The notes under the pieces: model-generated
The model's database searches: none
Told to the model about the DNA's origin: nothing
What the model saw: only the letters and a program-made list of their open reading frames with translations
In this document: positions 25,332 through 34,875 of the stretch, one piece after another
How positions within the stretch are numbered: the stretch's first letter is position 1
Layout of the letters: every line of letters starts with the position of its first letter
Program-made: the position numbers and the translations under genes
NCBI GenBank assembly: GCA_003513555.1
Contig: DOPG01000371.1
Location: 1-34,922 of the forward strand
Direction: 5' to 3'
Source: Rhodopirellula sp.
GTDB taxonomy: Bacteria > Planctomycetota > Planctomycetia > Pirellulales > Pirellulaceae
Length of the DNA: 34,922 bases

Positions 25332-27965
25332 ATGTCACGCCTCACCTGCGTCTTCTTGTTGTTCCTAGTGTGCACCGCGTGTTTGCGGGCTGAATCGGTT
25401 GCGTCTCCCCAGTTTGAAACAGACGTGCGAGCGATCCTCAGGACGCATTGTTTGCAATGCCATGGCGAGGAGCCTGAGGTCCAAGGCAATCTTGATCTCA
25501 GGCTGGTTCGCTTCATGCACCGTGGTGGAGATTCAGGCGCTGCGATCGTTCCTGGTAAACCTGAGGAGAGCCCGCTATATCAACGCTTACGCGATCGGGA
25601 AATGCCGCCGGATGAAAGTAAGCAGATTAGCGCGGATGAATTGCGAATCATTCATGACTGGATTGTTGCTGGTGCCAAGACGGTGCGCGAGGAACCAGAG
25701 AGTCTCGGTTTTGAACCGTACATCACCGAGGAAGACAAGGCACATTGGTCTCTACAGCCAATCCGAAGACCCACCATTCCCATTCCAGCGAACCTAGCGT
25801 TGCTAGAAAATCCGATCGATGCGTTCCTGTTGGCTGAGTTGCAAAAGCAAAATTTGAGTTTCAGCCCAGATGCATCACCGCGAAAACTCCTGCGACGATT
25901 ATCTATGGATCTTGTGGGGCTTGCACCAAGTCCGGAATCTATTCAACGGTTTGCGCAGGCGATGGCATCATCCGATGGTTCTGACAAGGTCTGGTCACGA
26001 ATGGTTGATAAGTTACTTGAGTCACCCCAGTATGGTGAACGATGGGCAAGGCACTGGCTTGATGTCGCTGGATATGCAGACAGCGAGGGCTACACGGATG
26101 CTGATTCGGAACGTCCGGATGCTTGGAGATATCGTGATTATGTGATTGATGCGTTCAATAGCGATATGCCGTTTGACCAGTTCATTACCGAGCAACTTGC
26201 TGGCGATGAGTTGATTACGTCGCCTTTGACTGACCTTTCAGCAGGCGATGCAAAACGCTTGGCCGCCACTGGGTTCTTGCGTATGGCACCGGATGGGACA
26301 GGTGGTGTGGTCGCTGATAAAGTACAAGCGCGACATGACACGATGGCCGATACAATTCGCATTGTCTCATCTTCGTTCATCGGGTTGACAATTGGATGTG
26401 CACAATGTCATGACCACCGTTATGATCCGATCAGCCAGGCAGACTATTATCGATTCCGCGCGATCTTTCAGCCCGCGTTTGATCCGGAGAAGTGGCAGGC
26501 TCCATCAAAACGTCGGGTTTCTTTGTATACCGATGCAGACCGAAAAAAAGCAGAGGAAATCGAGGTCGAAGCCAAGAAGGTTGATGCTGAACGTGCCAGC
26601 CAGCAGAAAAAGTTCATTGCTGCCACGTTTGAAAAACAGTTGCAGGAATTACCAGAATCAGTGCATGATCTCGCTCGTGCTGCACACGTGACTGCGGCAG
26701 GTAAGCGCACTCCTGAGCAAAATCAATTATTACGCAAGCATCCTAATTTGAATGTCACGTCAGGTTCGCTGTACCTGTATGATCGCAAGGCTGCCGACGA
26801 GCTGAAGAAAATGGCGGCAAAGGCAACGGCGATTCGTGCGACGAAACCAAAGCAGGGATTCGTTCGGGCGCTCACTGAAAAACCGGGGCGTCTGCCAGAA
26901 ACTCATTTGCTGTTTCGTGGTAATCCGGATCAGCCGCGACAGGAATTGCAGCCTGGCGGTTTGAGTTTGGTGTCACTGACCAGCAAGCTGCCGCAGATTC
27001 CTGCGAATGCCGGTGATGTCGCTACCAGTGGGCGGCGATTGGCATTGGCAAAACGACTGACTCATCCGGAATACCCACTCACCGCGAGGGTCATCGTCAA
27101 TCGTGTTTGGAGACAACATTTCGGGCGTGGACTGGTTGAGACTCCCGGTGATTTTGGCGTGCAGGGCGAAGCACCCTCCCACCCTGATTTGTTGAACTGG
27201 TTGGCATCTGAGTTCATTGAGAGTGGCTGGAGCTTGAAGCACTTGCATCGACTCATTCTCAATTCGCGTGCTTGGCGACAGGCCGTCACGAATGATGAAA
27301 GAAAACGACAGATTGATCCTGATAATGCTCTCTTTGGATCGGCACGTTTGAGGCGTTTGGATGCTGAAGTCGTACGCGATTGCATCCTCGATATCGCGGG
27401 TAAATTGAATGCAAAAGCTCATGGTCCGGCAGTGCCTGTCATGGCTGATGGCGTGGGTCGCTTTGTGATTGGTCAGGAAAATCTCAACGCGGGGCGGCCG
27501 GGCAGCGTCATTGATATGAAGGGCGAACAGTATCGCCGAAGCGTGTATGTGCAGATGCGAAGAAGTCGACCACTGGCCGTTCTGGAAGCTTTTGATCAGC
27601 CTCCCATGGCGCCTAACTGTGAAAAACGCAATGTGTCAACAGCTTCGACGCAGTCATTGTTGATGATGAATAGTGAATTGCTTCTCACGTACTCGCGGTA
27701 TTTTGCTGAGGCGCTATCCAGGCGTGCTTCAGAACCGGAAGAACAGATCGATGCTGCATGGCAATCGATTTACTGTCGTCATCCAAGTGCGGCCGAGCGT
27801 GACGCGACAATGAAATTTCTGACCGAACAACGAACTATCTTTGAGCAGCAGTCGGCATACAAGGCTTCCTCGGAAAAACCTGCCAGCAAGAGTGCTGAGC
27901 TTGAGGCCTTGTCGGTGATGTGCCAGATGCTAATGGGGTCAAACGAGTTTCTCTACGTTGACTGA
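25332..27965 (+). CDS. Exported PSCyt1-DUF1549-DUF1553 protein without carbohydrate insert
   Basis: The 877-aa protein has a signal peptide (about 1-21; the C14/C17 residues could suggest a lipoprotein, but no clean lipobox is visible). The PSCyt1 domain has CLQCH (40-44) and M91 in REMPPDE. DUF1549 (about 160-375) carries a second CxxCH in CAQCHDHRYDPI (356-360). A Lys/Glu/Gln-rich segment (about 395-500) takes the place of the sugar-binding-like inserts found in the other two copies. DUF1553 is at about 569-850 (TARVIVNRVWRQHFGRG; the protein ends NEFLYVD). Its stop is 7 bp before the DUF1501 start, so the pair is one operon. Confidence 0.9.
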   Translation: MSRLTCVFLLFLVCTACLRAESVASPQFETDVRAILRTHCLQCHGEEPEVQGNLDLRLVRFMHRGGDSGAAIVPGKPEESPLYQRLRDREMPPDESKQISADELRIIHDWIVAGAKTVREEPESLGFEPYITEEDKAHWSLQPIRRPTIPIPANLALLENPIDAFLLAELQKQNLSFSPDASPRKLLRRLSMDLVGLAPSPESIQRFAQAMASSDGSDKVWSRMVDKLLESPQYGERWARHWLDVAGYADSEGYTDADSERPDAWRYRDYVIDAFNSDMPFDQFITEQLAGDELITSPLTDLSAGDAKRLAATGFLRMAPDGTGGVVADKVQARHDTMADTIRIVSSSFIGLTIGCAQCHDHRYDPISQADYYRFRAIFQPAFDPEKWQAPSKRRVSLYTDADRKKAEEIEVEAKKVDAERASQQKKFIAATFEKQLQELPESVHDLARAAHVTAAGKRTPEQNQLLRKHPNLNVTSGSLYLYDRKAADELKKMAAKATAIRATKPKQGFVRALTEKPGRLPETHLLFRGNPDQPRQELQPGGLSLVSLTSKLPQIPANAGDVATSGRRLALAKRLTHPEYPLTARVIVNRVWRQHFGRGLVETPGDFGVQGEAPSHPDLLNWLASEFIESGWSLKHLHRLILNSRAWRQAVTNDERKRQIDPDNALFGSARLRRLDAEVVRDCILDIAGKLNAKAHGPAVPVMADGVGRFVIGQENLNAGRPGSVIDMKGEQYRRSVYVQMRRSRPLAVLEAFDQPPMAPNCEKRNVSTASTQSLLMMNSELLLTYSRYFAEALSRRASEPEEQIDAAWQSIYCRHPSAAERDATMKFLTEQRTIFEQQSAYKASSEKPASKSAELEALSVMCQMLMGSNEFLYVD

Positions 27966-27972
27966 AACAGCC

Positions 27973-29430
27973 ATGAATAACAAACTGAATCAAAGCAATG
28001 CTGGCTCACGTCGTCACTTCTTGGCGGCGGGAGCTATGAATGTAAGTAGTGTCGCACTTGCTTGGTTGGCGAATCAGAATCGGACGATGGCAGAGGTCAA
28101 GAAACCTGACCTGCAAACGCGTGTCCACGATACGACACCCAAGAGACCTCCCGGTGAGCCCAAAGCGCGAGCCATGATCTCGTTGTGGATGCAGGGGGGC
28201 CCTAGTCATCACGATATGTTTGACCCCAAGCCTGAAATGGCCAAGTACGACGGAAAAGAATTCCCGGGTGAGGTCAAGTATGACAATGCTGCACAGTCCA
28301 GTTCAAAAGTATTTCACAGTCCTTGGAAATTCCAGCCCCGAGGGCAGTCCGGGATGGAATTGTCCGAACTCATTCCACATACCGGTTCGATTGCAGACGA
28401 TATCTGTCTGATTCGGTCCATGCACACTGGGGTCAATAACCACGGCCAGTCCATTCGTGCGTTGCAATCCGGTCGGACGGTCGAAGGGCGGCCATCGCTT
28501 GGTAGTTGGTTGACCTATGGATTGGGAAGTGAGTCAGAGAGTCTGCCAGCTTTCATGTCGCTGATTGATCCCGGACAGTTGCCCGTGTTGGGAGTAGAGA
28601 ATTGGTCCAATGGTTGGCTGCCTTCGATTTATCAGGGCACTGTCGTTCGGCCGCGAGAACCTCGCATTCTCGACCTGACGCCCCCAACTCATCTGAAGGG
28701 AAATGCTCAACGTCGTGCGCTTGAGTATCTCGAGCAACTCAACGCAAATCATCTGTCCCACTATCCGGGTAGCACCGACCTGCAAGCAAGAATTGCCAGT
28801 TATCAGTTGGCTGCGCGGATGCAAACCTCTGCGACAGAAGCATTGGACCTGAGTCAGGAAAGTAAGAAGACTCAGGAAATGTATGGTATGCATGAAAAAG
28901 CGACTGCGGATTACGGTAGCCGTTGTTTGATCGCTCGCAGGTTGATTGAGCGTGGCGTCCGTTTTGTTCAGGTGTATACAGCAAATCAACTTTGGGATAG
29001 TCATGGCAGTATTGTTAGCCGACTGCCTGCTGCCTGCCAAAAAGTCGATCGTCCGTCTGCGGCCTTGGTCAAGGATCTCAAGCAACGTGGGCTACTGGAT
29101 TCCACTGTGGTGCATTGGGGCGGCGAGATGGGACGACTACCTGTTGTTCAGAATGATGCGGGAAAAGCAAAGATCGGTCGCGATCATAATACGTATGGGT
29201 TCAGTATGTGGTTGGCTGGTGGAGGATTCAAAGCTGGGCATGTTCATGGCAAGACGGATGAGTGGGGACACAAAGCTGTTGAAAATGTTGTGAACCACTA
29301 TGATTATCATGCCACGCTGTTGCATCTCTTTGGTCTCGATCATGAGGAGCTTGTTTTTAATCGTAGCAATCGCGATCAAACGTTGACTGATGGGCAGCCG
29401 GGCAAGGTGGTTCGCGAGATTTTGGCTTGA
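27973..29430 (+). CDS. Tat-exported DUF1501 protein, copy 2
   Basis: The 485-aa protein has a twin-arginine signal with SRRHFLAAGAM (about 12-22). DUF1501 core segments are QGGPSHHDMFDPKP (about 74-87), GGEMGRLP (about 383-390) and GRDHNT (about 402-407). I chose ATG 27973 rather than the in-frame TTG at 27958, which overlaps the upstream gene. Length is nearly identical to the other two copies (482 and 485). It is co-transcribed with the PSCyt1 gene ending at 27965. Confidence 0.9.
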   Translation: MNNKLNQSNAGSRRHFLAAGAMNVSSVALAWLANQNRTMAEVKKPDLQTRVHDTTPKRPPGEPKARAMISLWMQGGPSHHDMFDPKPEMAKYDGKEFPGEVKYDNAAQSSSKVFHSPWKFQPRGQSGMELSELIPHTGSIADDICLIRSMHTGVNNHGQSIRALQSGRTVEGRPSLGSWLTYGLGSESESLPAFMSLIDPGQLPVLGVENWSNGWLPSIYQGTVVRPREPRILDLTPPTHLKGNAQRRALEYLEQLNANHLSHYPGSTDLQARIASYQLAARMQTSATEALDLSQESKKTQEMYGMHEKATADYGSRCLIARRLIERGVRFVQVYTANQLWDSHGSIVSRLPAACQKVDRPSAALVKDLKQRGLLDSTVVHWGGEMGRLPVVQNDAGKAKIGRDHNTYGFSMWLAGGGFKAGHVHGKTDEWGHKAVENVVNHYDYHATLLHLFGLDHEELVFNRSNRDQTLTDGQPGKVVREILA

Positions 29431-29792
29431 TATGATTTTTGCGTGATCTCCGAACGAAGTGTCATTCAACTTGGTTATGGTTGGGAAGCATGAATGATGG
29501 GCCCGTGCTCCGATGCTTTCGCAGTCAGTGTGAGTGGCCGGTGAATCCTCATTTTTTAATCCGCGAATATACAAGTTGTCCCAGTTTTTCTACACGCGTT
29601 GATGTGCGAATGTGGCCATAATGCCATGGGATGCATCCAGTGCTGTGTTGCCAGATGCGATACCATGAATCGAAAGCCCGAATGGTACGGTTTGAGTTAG
29701 CGTTTGATTCGTGTCGCATGTACGGTATCCCTTCCTGACGGTTGGTCGAACCTTAATTCCGTGAAGCTCTTTTACACCGAAACAAAAAGTAG
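29431..29792. other. Intergenic region between two PSCyt1/DUF1501 operons
   Basis: 362 bp with no convincing gene on either strand and no clear terminator. The promoter of the third operon should be here. The final 30 bp before the start are A-rich. Confidence 0.4.
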
Positions 29793-32700
29793 ATGCAAAA
29801 ACTTAGTTTCATTTTAGTCGTTCATTTCTCCTGTTGGTTATCGATTGCGTCCGCTCAGCAGGTACAGGAGAGAAGAGTGGACTTTGATCGGGACATCAGG
29901 CCGGTTCTTTCCGACCGTTGTTACATCTGCCATGGCCCGGATAGCAATACGCGCGAAGCAGATTTGCGGTTGGACATCAAGGAGGATGCGTTTGAAGTTC
30001 TTGTTCCTGGCCAACCTGAGGAAAGCGAAATTCTCAGACGCATTTTATCGGCTGACCCCGATGAAGTGATGCCGCCACCTGAATCAAATCTCTCGGTCTC
30101 GGCGGAAGAGAAACAGTTGATTTCCGATTGGATCTCCGAAGGTGCCACTTGGAAGAAGCACTGGGCATTTGAGCAACGCAGTCGCCCTGCTCTTCCTGCC
30201 GTCAAGTCCACGGGACGCGTCAGTAATCCGCTTGACCACTTCTTGTTGTCAAAACTTGAATCCAAATGGCTGACTTTCTCGGAACTCGCGTCCCGAGAAA
30301 AACTAATACGTCGCGTCACGTTTGACTTGACGGGGTTGCCCCCGACGCTAAGTGAAATTGATGAGTTTTTGGGGGATGATTCGCAGGATGCCTATGGTCG
30401 GGTAGTTGATCGGTTGCTTCGTTCGGACGACTACGGGCAGCGAATGGCGTCAGACTGGATGGATGTTGCCCGGTACAGTGATACCTATGGATATCAAGTT
30501 GACCGTGATCGTTATGTCTGGCCGTGGCGCGACTGGGTGATTCGATCTTTCAATAAAAATATGCCGTACGACCAGTTTGTTATCGAGCAGTTAGCAGGGG
30601 ACTTGCTTCCGGAACCAACAGACGAACAAGTTCTGGCAACGACGTTTAACCGTCTGCACCCGCAGAAAGTTGAAGGTGGCAGCGTAGAGGAAGAGTTTCG
30701 TGTCGAGTATGTCGTCGACAGAACGCAGACATTTGCGACTGCATTTCTGGGACTCACTCTTGAATGCGCACGATGTCACGATCATAAGTATGATCCATTT
30801 TCGCAGAGAGAATACTATCAGTTGTTCTCGTACTTCAACAACATCGATGAGTCAGGCCTTTATTCGTACTTTACAAACTCGGTTCCTACACCGACCCTTG
30901 CGATTCTCAGTGACGAGCAAAAGAGCCAGTTGGCTGTGTTGCAAAAAAATCTTGCCAACGTGAAAGAACCGGACGCTACCAGAATAAAGGAACTGCCGGA
31001 CGGTGCATTGCTGAATCAGGCATTGCAGGTCAAAGGTCGTGATCCGATTGAAGTAGTCGACTTCAAGAGTGTTGGGGGACGCAATGCCGGAACAACGGAT
31101 CGACGTGGTGAGCCGGCCGTGAGGTTGACTGGTGATGACGCGATCACATTGAAAACTGGCAACTTCAAACGTCATGCACCGTTTTCAGTTCAACTGTCCT
31201 TGAACACTCCGGATCAAAAAGAACGCGCTGTTGTGTTCCACCGCTCGAGGGCATGGACCGATGCTGGCAGCCGTGGTTATGAGTTATTGATCGAGGATGG
31301 CAAGTTAAGCGCATCGTTGATTCATTTTTGGCCGGGGAATGCGATCAGTGTGAAAACGAAGCAGACGCTTCCAGTCAAACAGTGGATTGATGTAGCAGTT
31401 ACTTATGACGGTAGTGTCTCTGCGGAAGGTATTTCCATTTTCATTGACGGAAAACTTGCAGATGTTGAGATCGTGAAAAACAAGTTGACGAAGAATATCA
31501 CGGGCGGGGGTGGTAATACGATTGCCATCGGAGCGAGGTTTCGTGATCGCGGCTTCAAGAATGGAGAAGTGTCGTCGTTTGAAGTATTCGATCGCCAGAT
31601 TTCGGCGTTGGAAATCGCCTTATCCCATGATGAAAAGAAAATCTCCGACAAGTTGCACCATCTGCAGGATTCAGCAGAGTTGCCTGACGCAGTGCGCGAG
31701 ATGCTGATTCAGCACTTGCTATTGAATGCGTCCGACGAATACGCTGAATATCGAAAGCAGTTGTCGATGGCGAGAGCTGAACTTTGCAGCAATCTCGACC
31801 GCGCGACCGAAATCATGGTGATGCGGGAATTGCCGCGTCCCAAGGACTCCTTTGTTTTGCAGCGTGGTGAGTACAACCGCCGAGCAGAACCGGTGAAAGC
31901 TGCCACTCCCGGCGTGCTGCCGCCGATGAAGGGGTCGTTAGCAAATAATCGGCTTGGACTTGCAAAATGGCTGACGGATCCGGACCACCCTCTGACGGCT
32001 CGTGTTGCAGTCAATCATTATTGGCAACTGATTTTTGGTGAGGGACTGGTGCGAACTCCCGAAGATTTTGGCAGGCAAGGTGCGTTGCCAACGCACCCAC
32101 AGTTGCTGGATTGGTTGGCGAACGACTTTGTGACGCATGGTTGGGATGTCAAACGGCTCGTAAAGCAGATGGTGATGTCGACGGCCTATCGACAATCGAG
32201 TGCTGTTACAGAAGAGATGCTGAAGGTTGATCCGGAAAATGAGTTTCTGGCTCGCGCACCGTCCTATCGGTGGCCGGCGGAGATGTTGCGTGATAATGTT
32301 TTGGCAGCGAGCGGGCTCTTGGTGGGGAAAATAGGTGGGCCACCAGTCAAACCCTACGAATTGGCGGCCTCTTTCAAACCGTCAACACCCGACAGGGGTG
32401 ACGGCCTTTACCGGCGGTCCCTGTTTACCTATTGGAAGCGTACAGGTCCGGCACCTGTAATGATGGCACTTGATGCTGCCAAGCGTGATGTCTGTCGTGT
32501 GAAACGTGAACGAACCTCTTCGCCGCTTCAAGCCCTGGCGATGTTGAATGGACCGCAGTTTGTTGAAGCAGGTCGAGCCTTGAGCCAGAGACTTCTGGAT
32601 CAGCATGGAAATGATGCTGATGCAATCGCCAACGACATGTTCCGGATTCTGACCAGTCGCCAACCGAGCAAACAGGAGAGCAAAGTCATTCAGACTCTGT

Positions 32701-33410
32701 ATGCTACGCAGCGTGATTATTTCCTCGGCAATTCCCGAGCCGCTCAGGAGTATCTTTCCAACGGTCAATATGGTGATTATGGCACAGCCCCGGTTGCACT
32801 GAGTTTGCCAGCGAATGACCATGATTTTCGTCTGGGGTTTGCACCCAACGGGCAAGAGAAATTCGCAGGTGAATTCGGCCGTGCAAATATCTTCGCGCAG
32901 GCTCTGAATGAGTCCGGGGTGAAAGCTCTGGCGGCATTATCGCGTGAACAGGAGGCTGCCGGTGATTGGAAGCCTGTGGTTTCCAGATCGCTTCCGTTTT
33001 CTGGTGGACCTGAGGTATTTGATAACACCGCAAAACTTGAATTTACCGATGGCCTGACGCTGGAATGTTGGGTCAAACCAGATGCTGCTGGAAGAGGACG
33101 TTTGTGGGACAAGATCACTCCAGGGCAAGGAGATGGTCTGTTGTTGGATTTGTATGGTGGGTTACGGTTCATTTGCGGCGGTACCGTTGTGATGGCTGAT
33201 CGTGCACCAGTCGCTGACCAATGGACACATGTTGCCTGCACGGTGGACTTTCAATCCGGCCAAGTGCAATTTTTTCTGAATGGAGAATCTGCAGGAGGTC
33301 TGGTGCGGAATCCAAAGCTCGTCACAGATACCTCTTTGGCTTCGATTGCAGCCTGGGCGAGCGTTGCCAATACGCTGATCAATCATGACGAATGTGTTAC
33401 CAAAAGATAG
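29793..33410 (+). CDS. Exported PSCyt1-DUF1549-LamG-DUF1553 protein with second C-terminal LamG-like region
   Basis: The 1205-aa protein has a signal peptide (1-21, ending IASAQQ). The PSCyt1 domain carries CYICH (43-47) and M93 in VMPPPE. DUF1549 (about 145-350) has the second CxxCH in CARCHDHKYDPF (325-329). A LamG / concanavalin A-like domain lies at about 440-610 (ELLIEDGKLSASLIHFWPG, QWIDVAVTYDGS, FIDGKL). DUF1553 is at about 720-980 (TARVAVNHYWQLIFGEG). A second LamG-like region begins near 1083 (FTDGLTLECWVKPD, QWTHVACTVD, FFLNGESAGG) but stops after about 123 residues without the usual final strands. LamG modules often bind glycans. The stop is 7 bp before the DUF1501 start. Confidence 0.9.
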   Translation: MQKLSFILVVHFSCWLSIASAQQVQERRVDFDRDIRPVLSDRCYICHGPDSNTREADLRLDIKEDAFEVLVPGQPEESEILRRILSADPDEVMPPPESNLSVSAEEKQLISDWISEGATWKKHWAFEQRSRPALPAVKSTGRVSNPLDHFLLSKLESKWLTFSELASREKLIRRVTFDLTGLPPTLSEIDEFLGDDSQDAYGRVVDRLLRSDDYGQRMASDWMDVARYSDTYGYQVDRDRYVWPWRDWVIRSFNKNMPYDQFVIEQLAGDLLPEPTDEQVLATTFNRLHPQKVEGGSVEEEFRVEYVVDRTQTFATAFLGLTLECARCHDHKYDPFSQREYYQLFSYFNNIDESGLYSYFTNSVPTPTLAILSDEQKSQLAVLQKNLANVKEPDATRIKELPDGALLNQALQVKGRDPIEVVDFKSVGGRNAGTTDRRGEPAVRLTGDDAITLKTGNFKRHAPFSVQLSLNTPDQKERAVVFHRSRAWTDAGSRGYELLIEDGKLSASLIHFWPGNAISVKTKQTLPVKQWIDVAVTYDGSVSAEGISIFIDGKLADVEIVKNKLTKNITGGGGNTIAIGARFRDRGFKNGEVSSFEVFDRQISALEIALSHDEKKISDKLHHLQDSAELPDAVREMLIQHLLLNASDEYAEYRKQLSMARAELCSNLDRATEIMVMRELPRPKDSFVLQRGEYNRRAEPVKAATPGVLPPMKGSLANNRLGLAKWLTDPDHPLTARVAVNHYWQLIFGEGLVRTPEDFGRQGALPTHPQLLDWLANDFVTHGWDVKRLVKQMVMSTAYRQSSAVTEEMLKVDPENEFLARAPSYRWPAEMLRDNVLAASGLLVGKIGGPPVKPYELAASFKPSTPDRGDGLYRRSLFTYWKRTGPAPVMMALDAAKRDVCRVKRERTSSPLQALAMLNGPQFVEAGRALSQRLLDQHGNDADAIANDMFRILTSRQPSKQESKVIQTLYATQRDYFLGNSRAAQEYLSNGQYGDYGTAPVALSLPANDHDFRLGFAPNGQEKFAGEFGRANIFAQALNESGVKALAALSREQEAAGDWKPVVSRSLPFSGGPEVFDNTAKLEFTDGLTLECWVKPDAAGRGRLWDKITPGQGDGLLLDLYGGLRFICGGTVVMADRAPVADQWTHVACTVDFQSGQVQFFLNGESAGGLVRNPKLVTDTSLASIAAWASVANTLINHDECVTKR

Positions 33411-33417
33411 GAAAGAG

Positions 33418-34875
33418 ATGACTTTGAAATGCACAGGCTTTGACCCTGCATGGGGCATGCCGCGACGTCGCTTCCTGAATAGCTTCGGGATGGGAATGGG
33501 TGCTCTCGGGCTGTCCAGCTTGCTTTCTGGCGAGACGCCGACAGCGGAAGCTGCCAGCGTGTCTGGTGGTGCCTTGTCCGGCACACATCATGTGGCCAAG
33601 GCGAAACGGGTGATCTTTCTATTTCAAAGTGGCGGCCCGTCACAAATTGATCTGCTTGATCACAAACCCCATCTCAATAAGGTTCATGGGCAGCAACTGC
33701 CGGATTCGGTGCGGCAGGGACAACGGTTAACTGGAATGAGTGGGAACCAGTCGAGTCTGCCCTTGGTGGGTTCACCTTTCAAATTTGCGCAGCATGGTGA
33801 ATCGGGGCAGTGGCTGAGTGAGTTATTGCCACACACGGCGGGAATTGCAGATGACATGTGCATTGTGAACTCAATGTACACCGAAGCGATTAACCATGGA
33901 CCGGGCGTGACATTCGTTCAAACTGGATCGCAGTTTCCAGGGCGGCCCAGCATTGGTGCATGGCTAAGTTACGGCCTTGGGACCGCGAATCAGGATCTGC
34001 CTTCCTTCGTAGTCATGGTGACAAAGAACAAAGGTGGTCAGCCGCTGGTGTCGAGACTCTGGGGCAGTGGCTTTTTGCCAGCACGGCATCAGGGCGTCAG
34101 GTTTCGTTCCGGCAAGGATCCTGTTCTGTATTTGAATAATCCTAAAGGAATCGATGCTGCCAGTCGCGAGCGAATGCTTGATGCATTGGCTCAGTTGCAC
34201 CATCTGCAATTGGGTCAGCAGGCTGACCCCCAGCTTGAAACCCGGATCGCGCAATACGAACTGGCATTCAAAATGCAGTCATCTGTTCCGGAAGTAGTGG
34301 GTGTTGCAGATGAGTCGAAGGAAACGTTGGAACTGTATGGGCCCGGTGTCGAACAGCCCGGTTCTTATGCGGCCAACTGTCTTCTCGCTCGCCGGCTTGC
34401 CGAACGCGGTGTGCGGTTTATTCAGCTTTATCATCCTGGTTGGGACCAGCACGGCGGTCTACCCGGAGGTCTTCGCAATCAATGTCGCGAAACGGATCAA
34501 GCATCAGCAGCACTCGTGAAAGATCTGAAGCAACGGGGGATGTTGGAGGATACTTTGGTTGTGTGGGCAGGAGAGTTTGGTCGCACGAATTATTGTCAGG
34601 GTCAACTCAACGGCAATCAGTTCGGGCGGGATCACCATCCACGCTGTTATTCCATGTGGATGGCAGGTGGAGGTGTAAAGCCCGGAACGACCTACGGAAA
34701 AACAGACGAATACGGATATAACATTGCTGAAGATCGTGTTCATGTTCATGATCTTCAGGCAACGATGATGCATCTCCTGGGAATTGACCACGAGCGTTTG
34801 ACCTACCGGCATCAGGGTCGACGCTATCGTTTGACTGATGTTCATGGTGAGGTCATCAGACAAATTCTAGTGTGA
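33418..34875 (+). CDS. Tat-exported DUF1501 protein, copy 3
   Basis: The 485-aa protein has a twin-arginine signal (PRRRFLNSFGMGMGALGLSS, about 15-34) ending before GETPTAEAASV. DUF1501 segments are SGGPSQIDLLDHKP (about 71-84), AGEFGRTN (about 383-390) and GRDHHPR (about 403-409). ATG 33418 has a good AGGAAAGAG site directly upstream. An in-frame ATG at 33385 would overlap the previous gene by 26 bp. It is the partner of the LamG-containing PSCyt1 protein. Confidence 0.92.
   Translation: MTLKCTGFDPAWGMPRRRFLNSFGMGMGALGLSSLLSGETPTAEAASVSGGALSGTHHVAKAKRVIFLFQSGGPSQIDLLDHKPHLNKVHGQQLPDSVRQGQRLTGMSGNQSSLPLVGSPFKFAQHGESGQWLSELLPHTAGIADDMCIVNSMYTEAINHGPGVTFVQTGSQFPGRPSIGAWLSYGLGTANQDLPSFVVMVTKNKGGQPLVSRLWGSGFLPARHQGVRFRSGKDPVLYLNNPKGIDAASRERMLDALAQLHHLQLGQQADPQLETRIAQYELAFKMQSSVPEVVGVADESKETLELYGPGVEQPGSYAANCLLARRLAERGVRFIQLYHPGWDQHGGLPGGLRNQCRETDQASAALVKDLKQRGMLEDTLVVWAGEFGRTNYCQGQLNGNQFGRDHHPRCYSMWMAGGGVKPGTTYGKTDEYGYNIAEDRVHVHDLQATMMHLLGIDHERLTYRHQGRRYRLTDVHGEVIRQILV

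Noticed and set aside
12169..34875. Composite transposon formed by the repeated gene pairs
   Set aside because: The three pairs differ greatly at protein level and in domain content, and no transposase or inverted ends are present.
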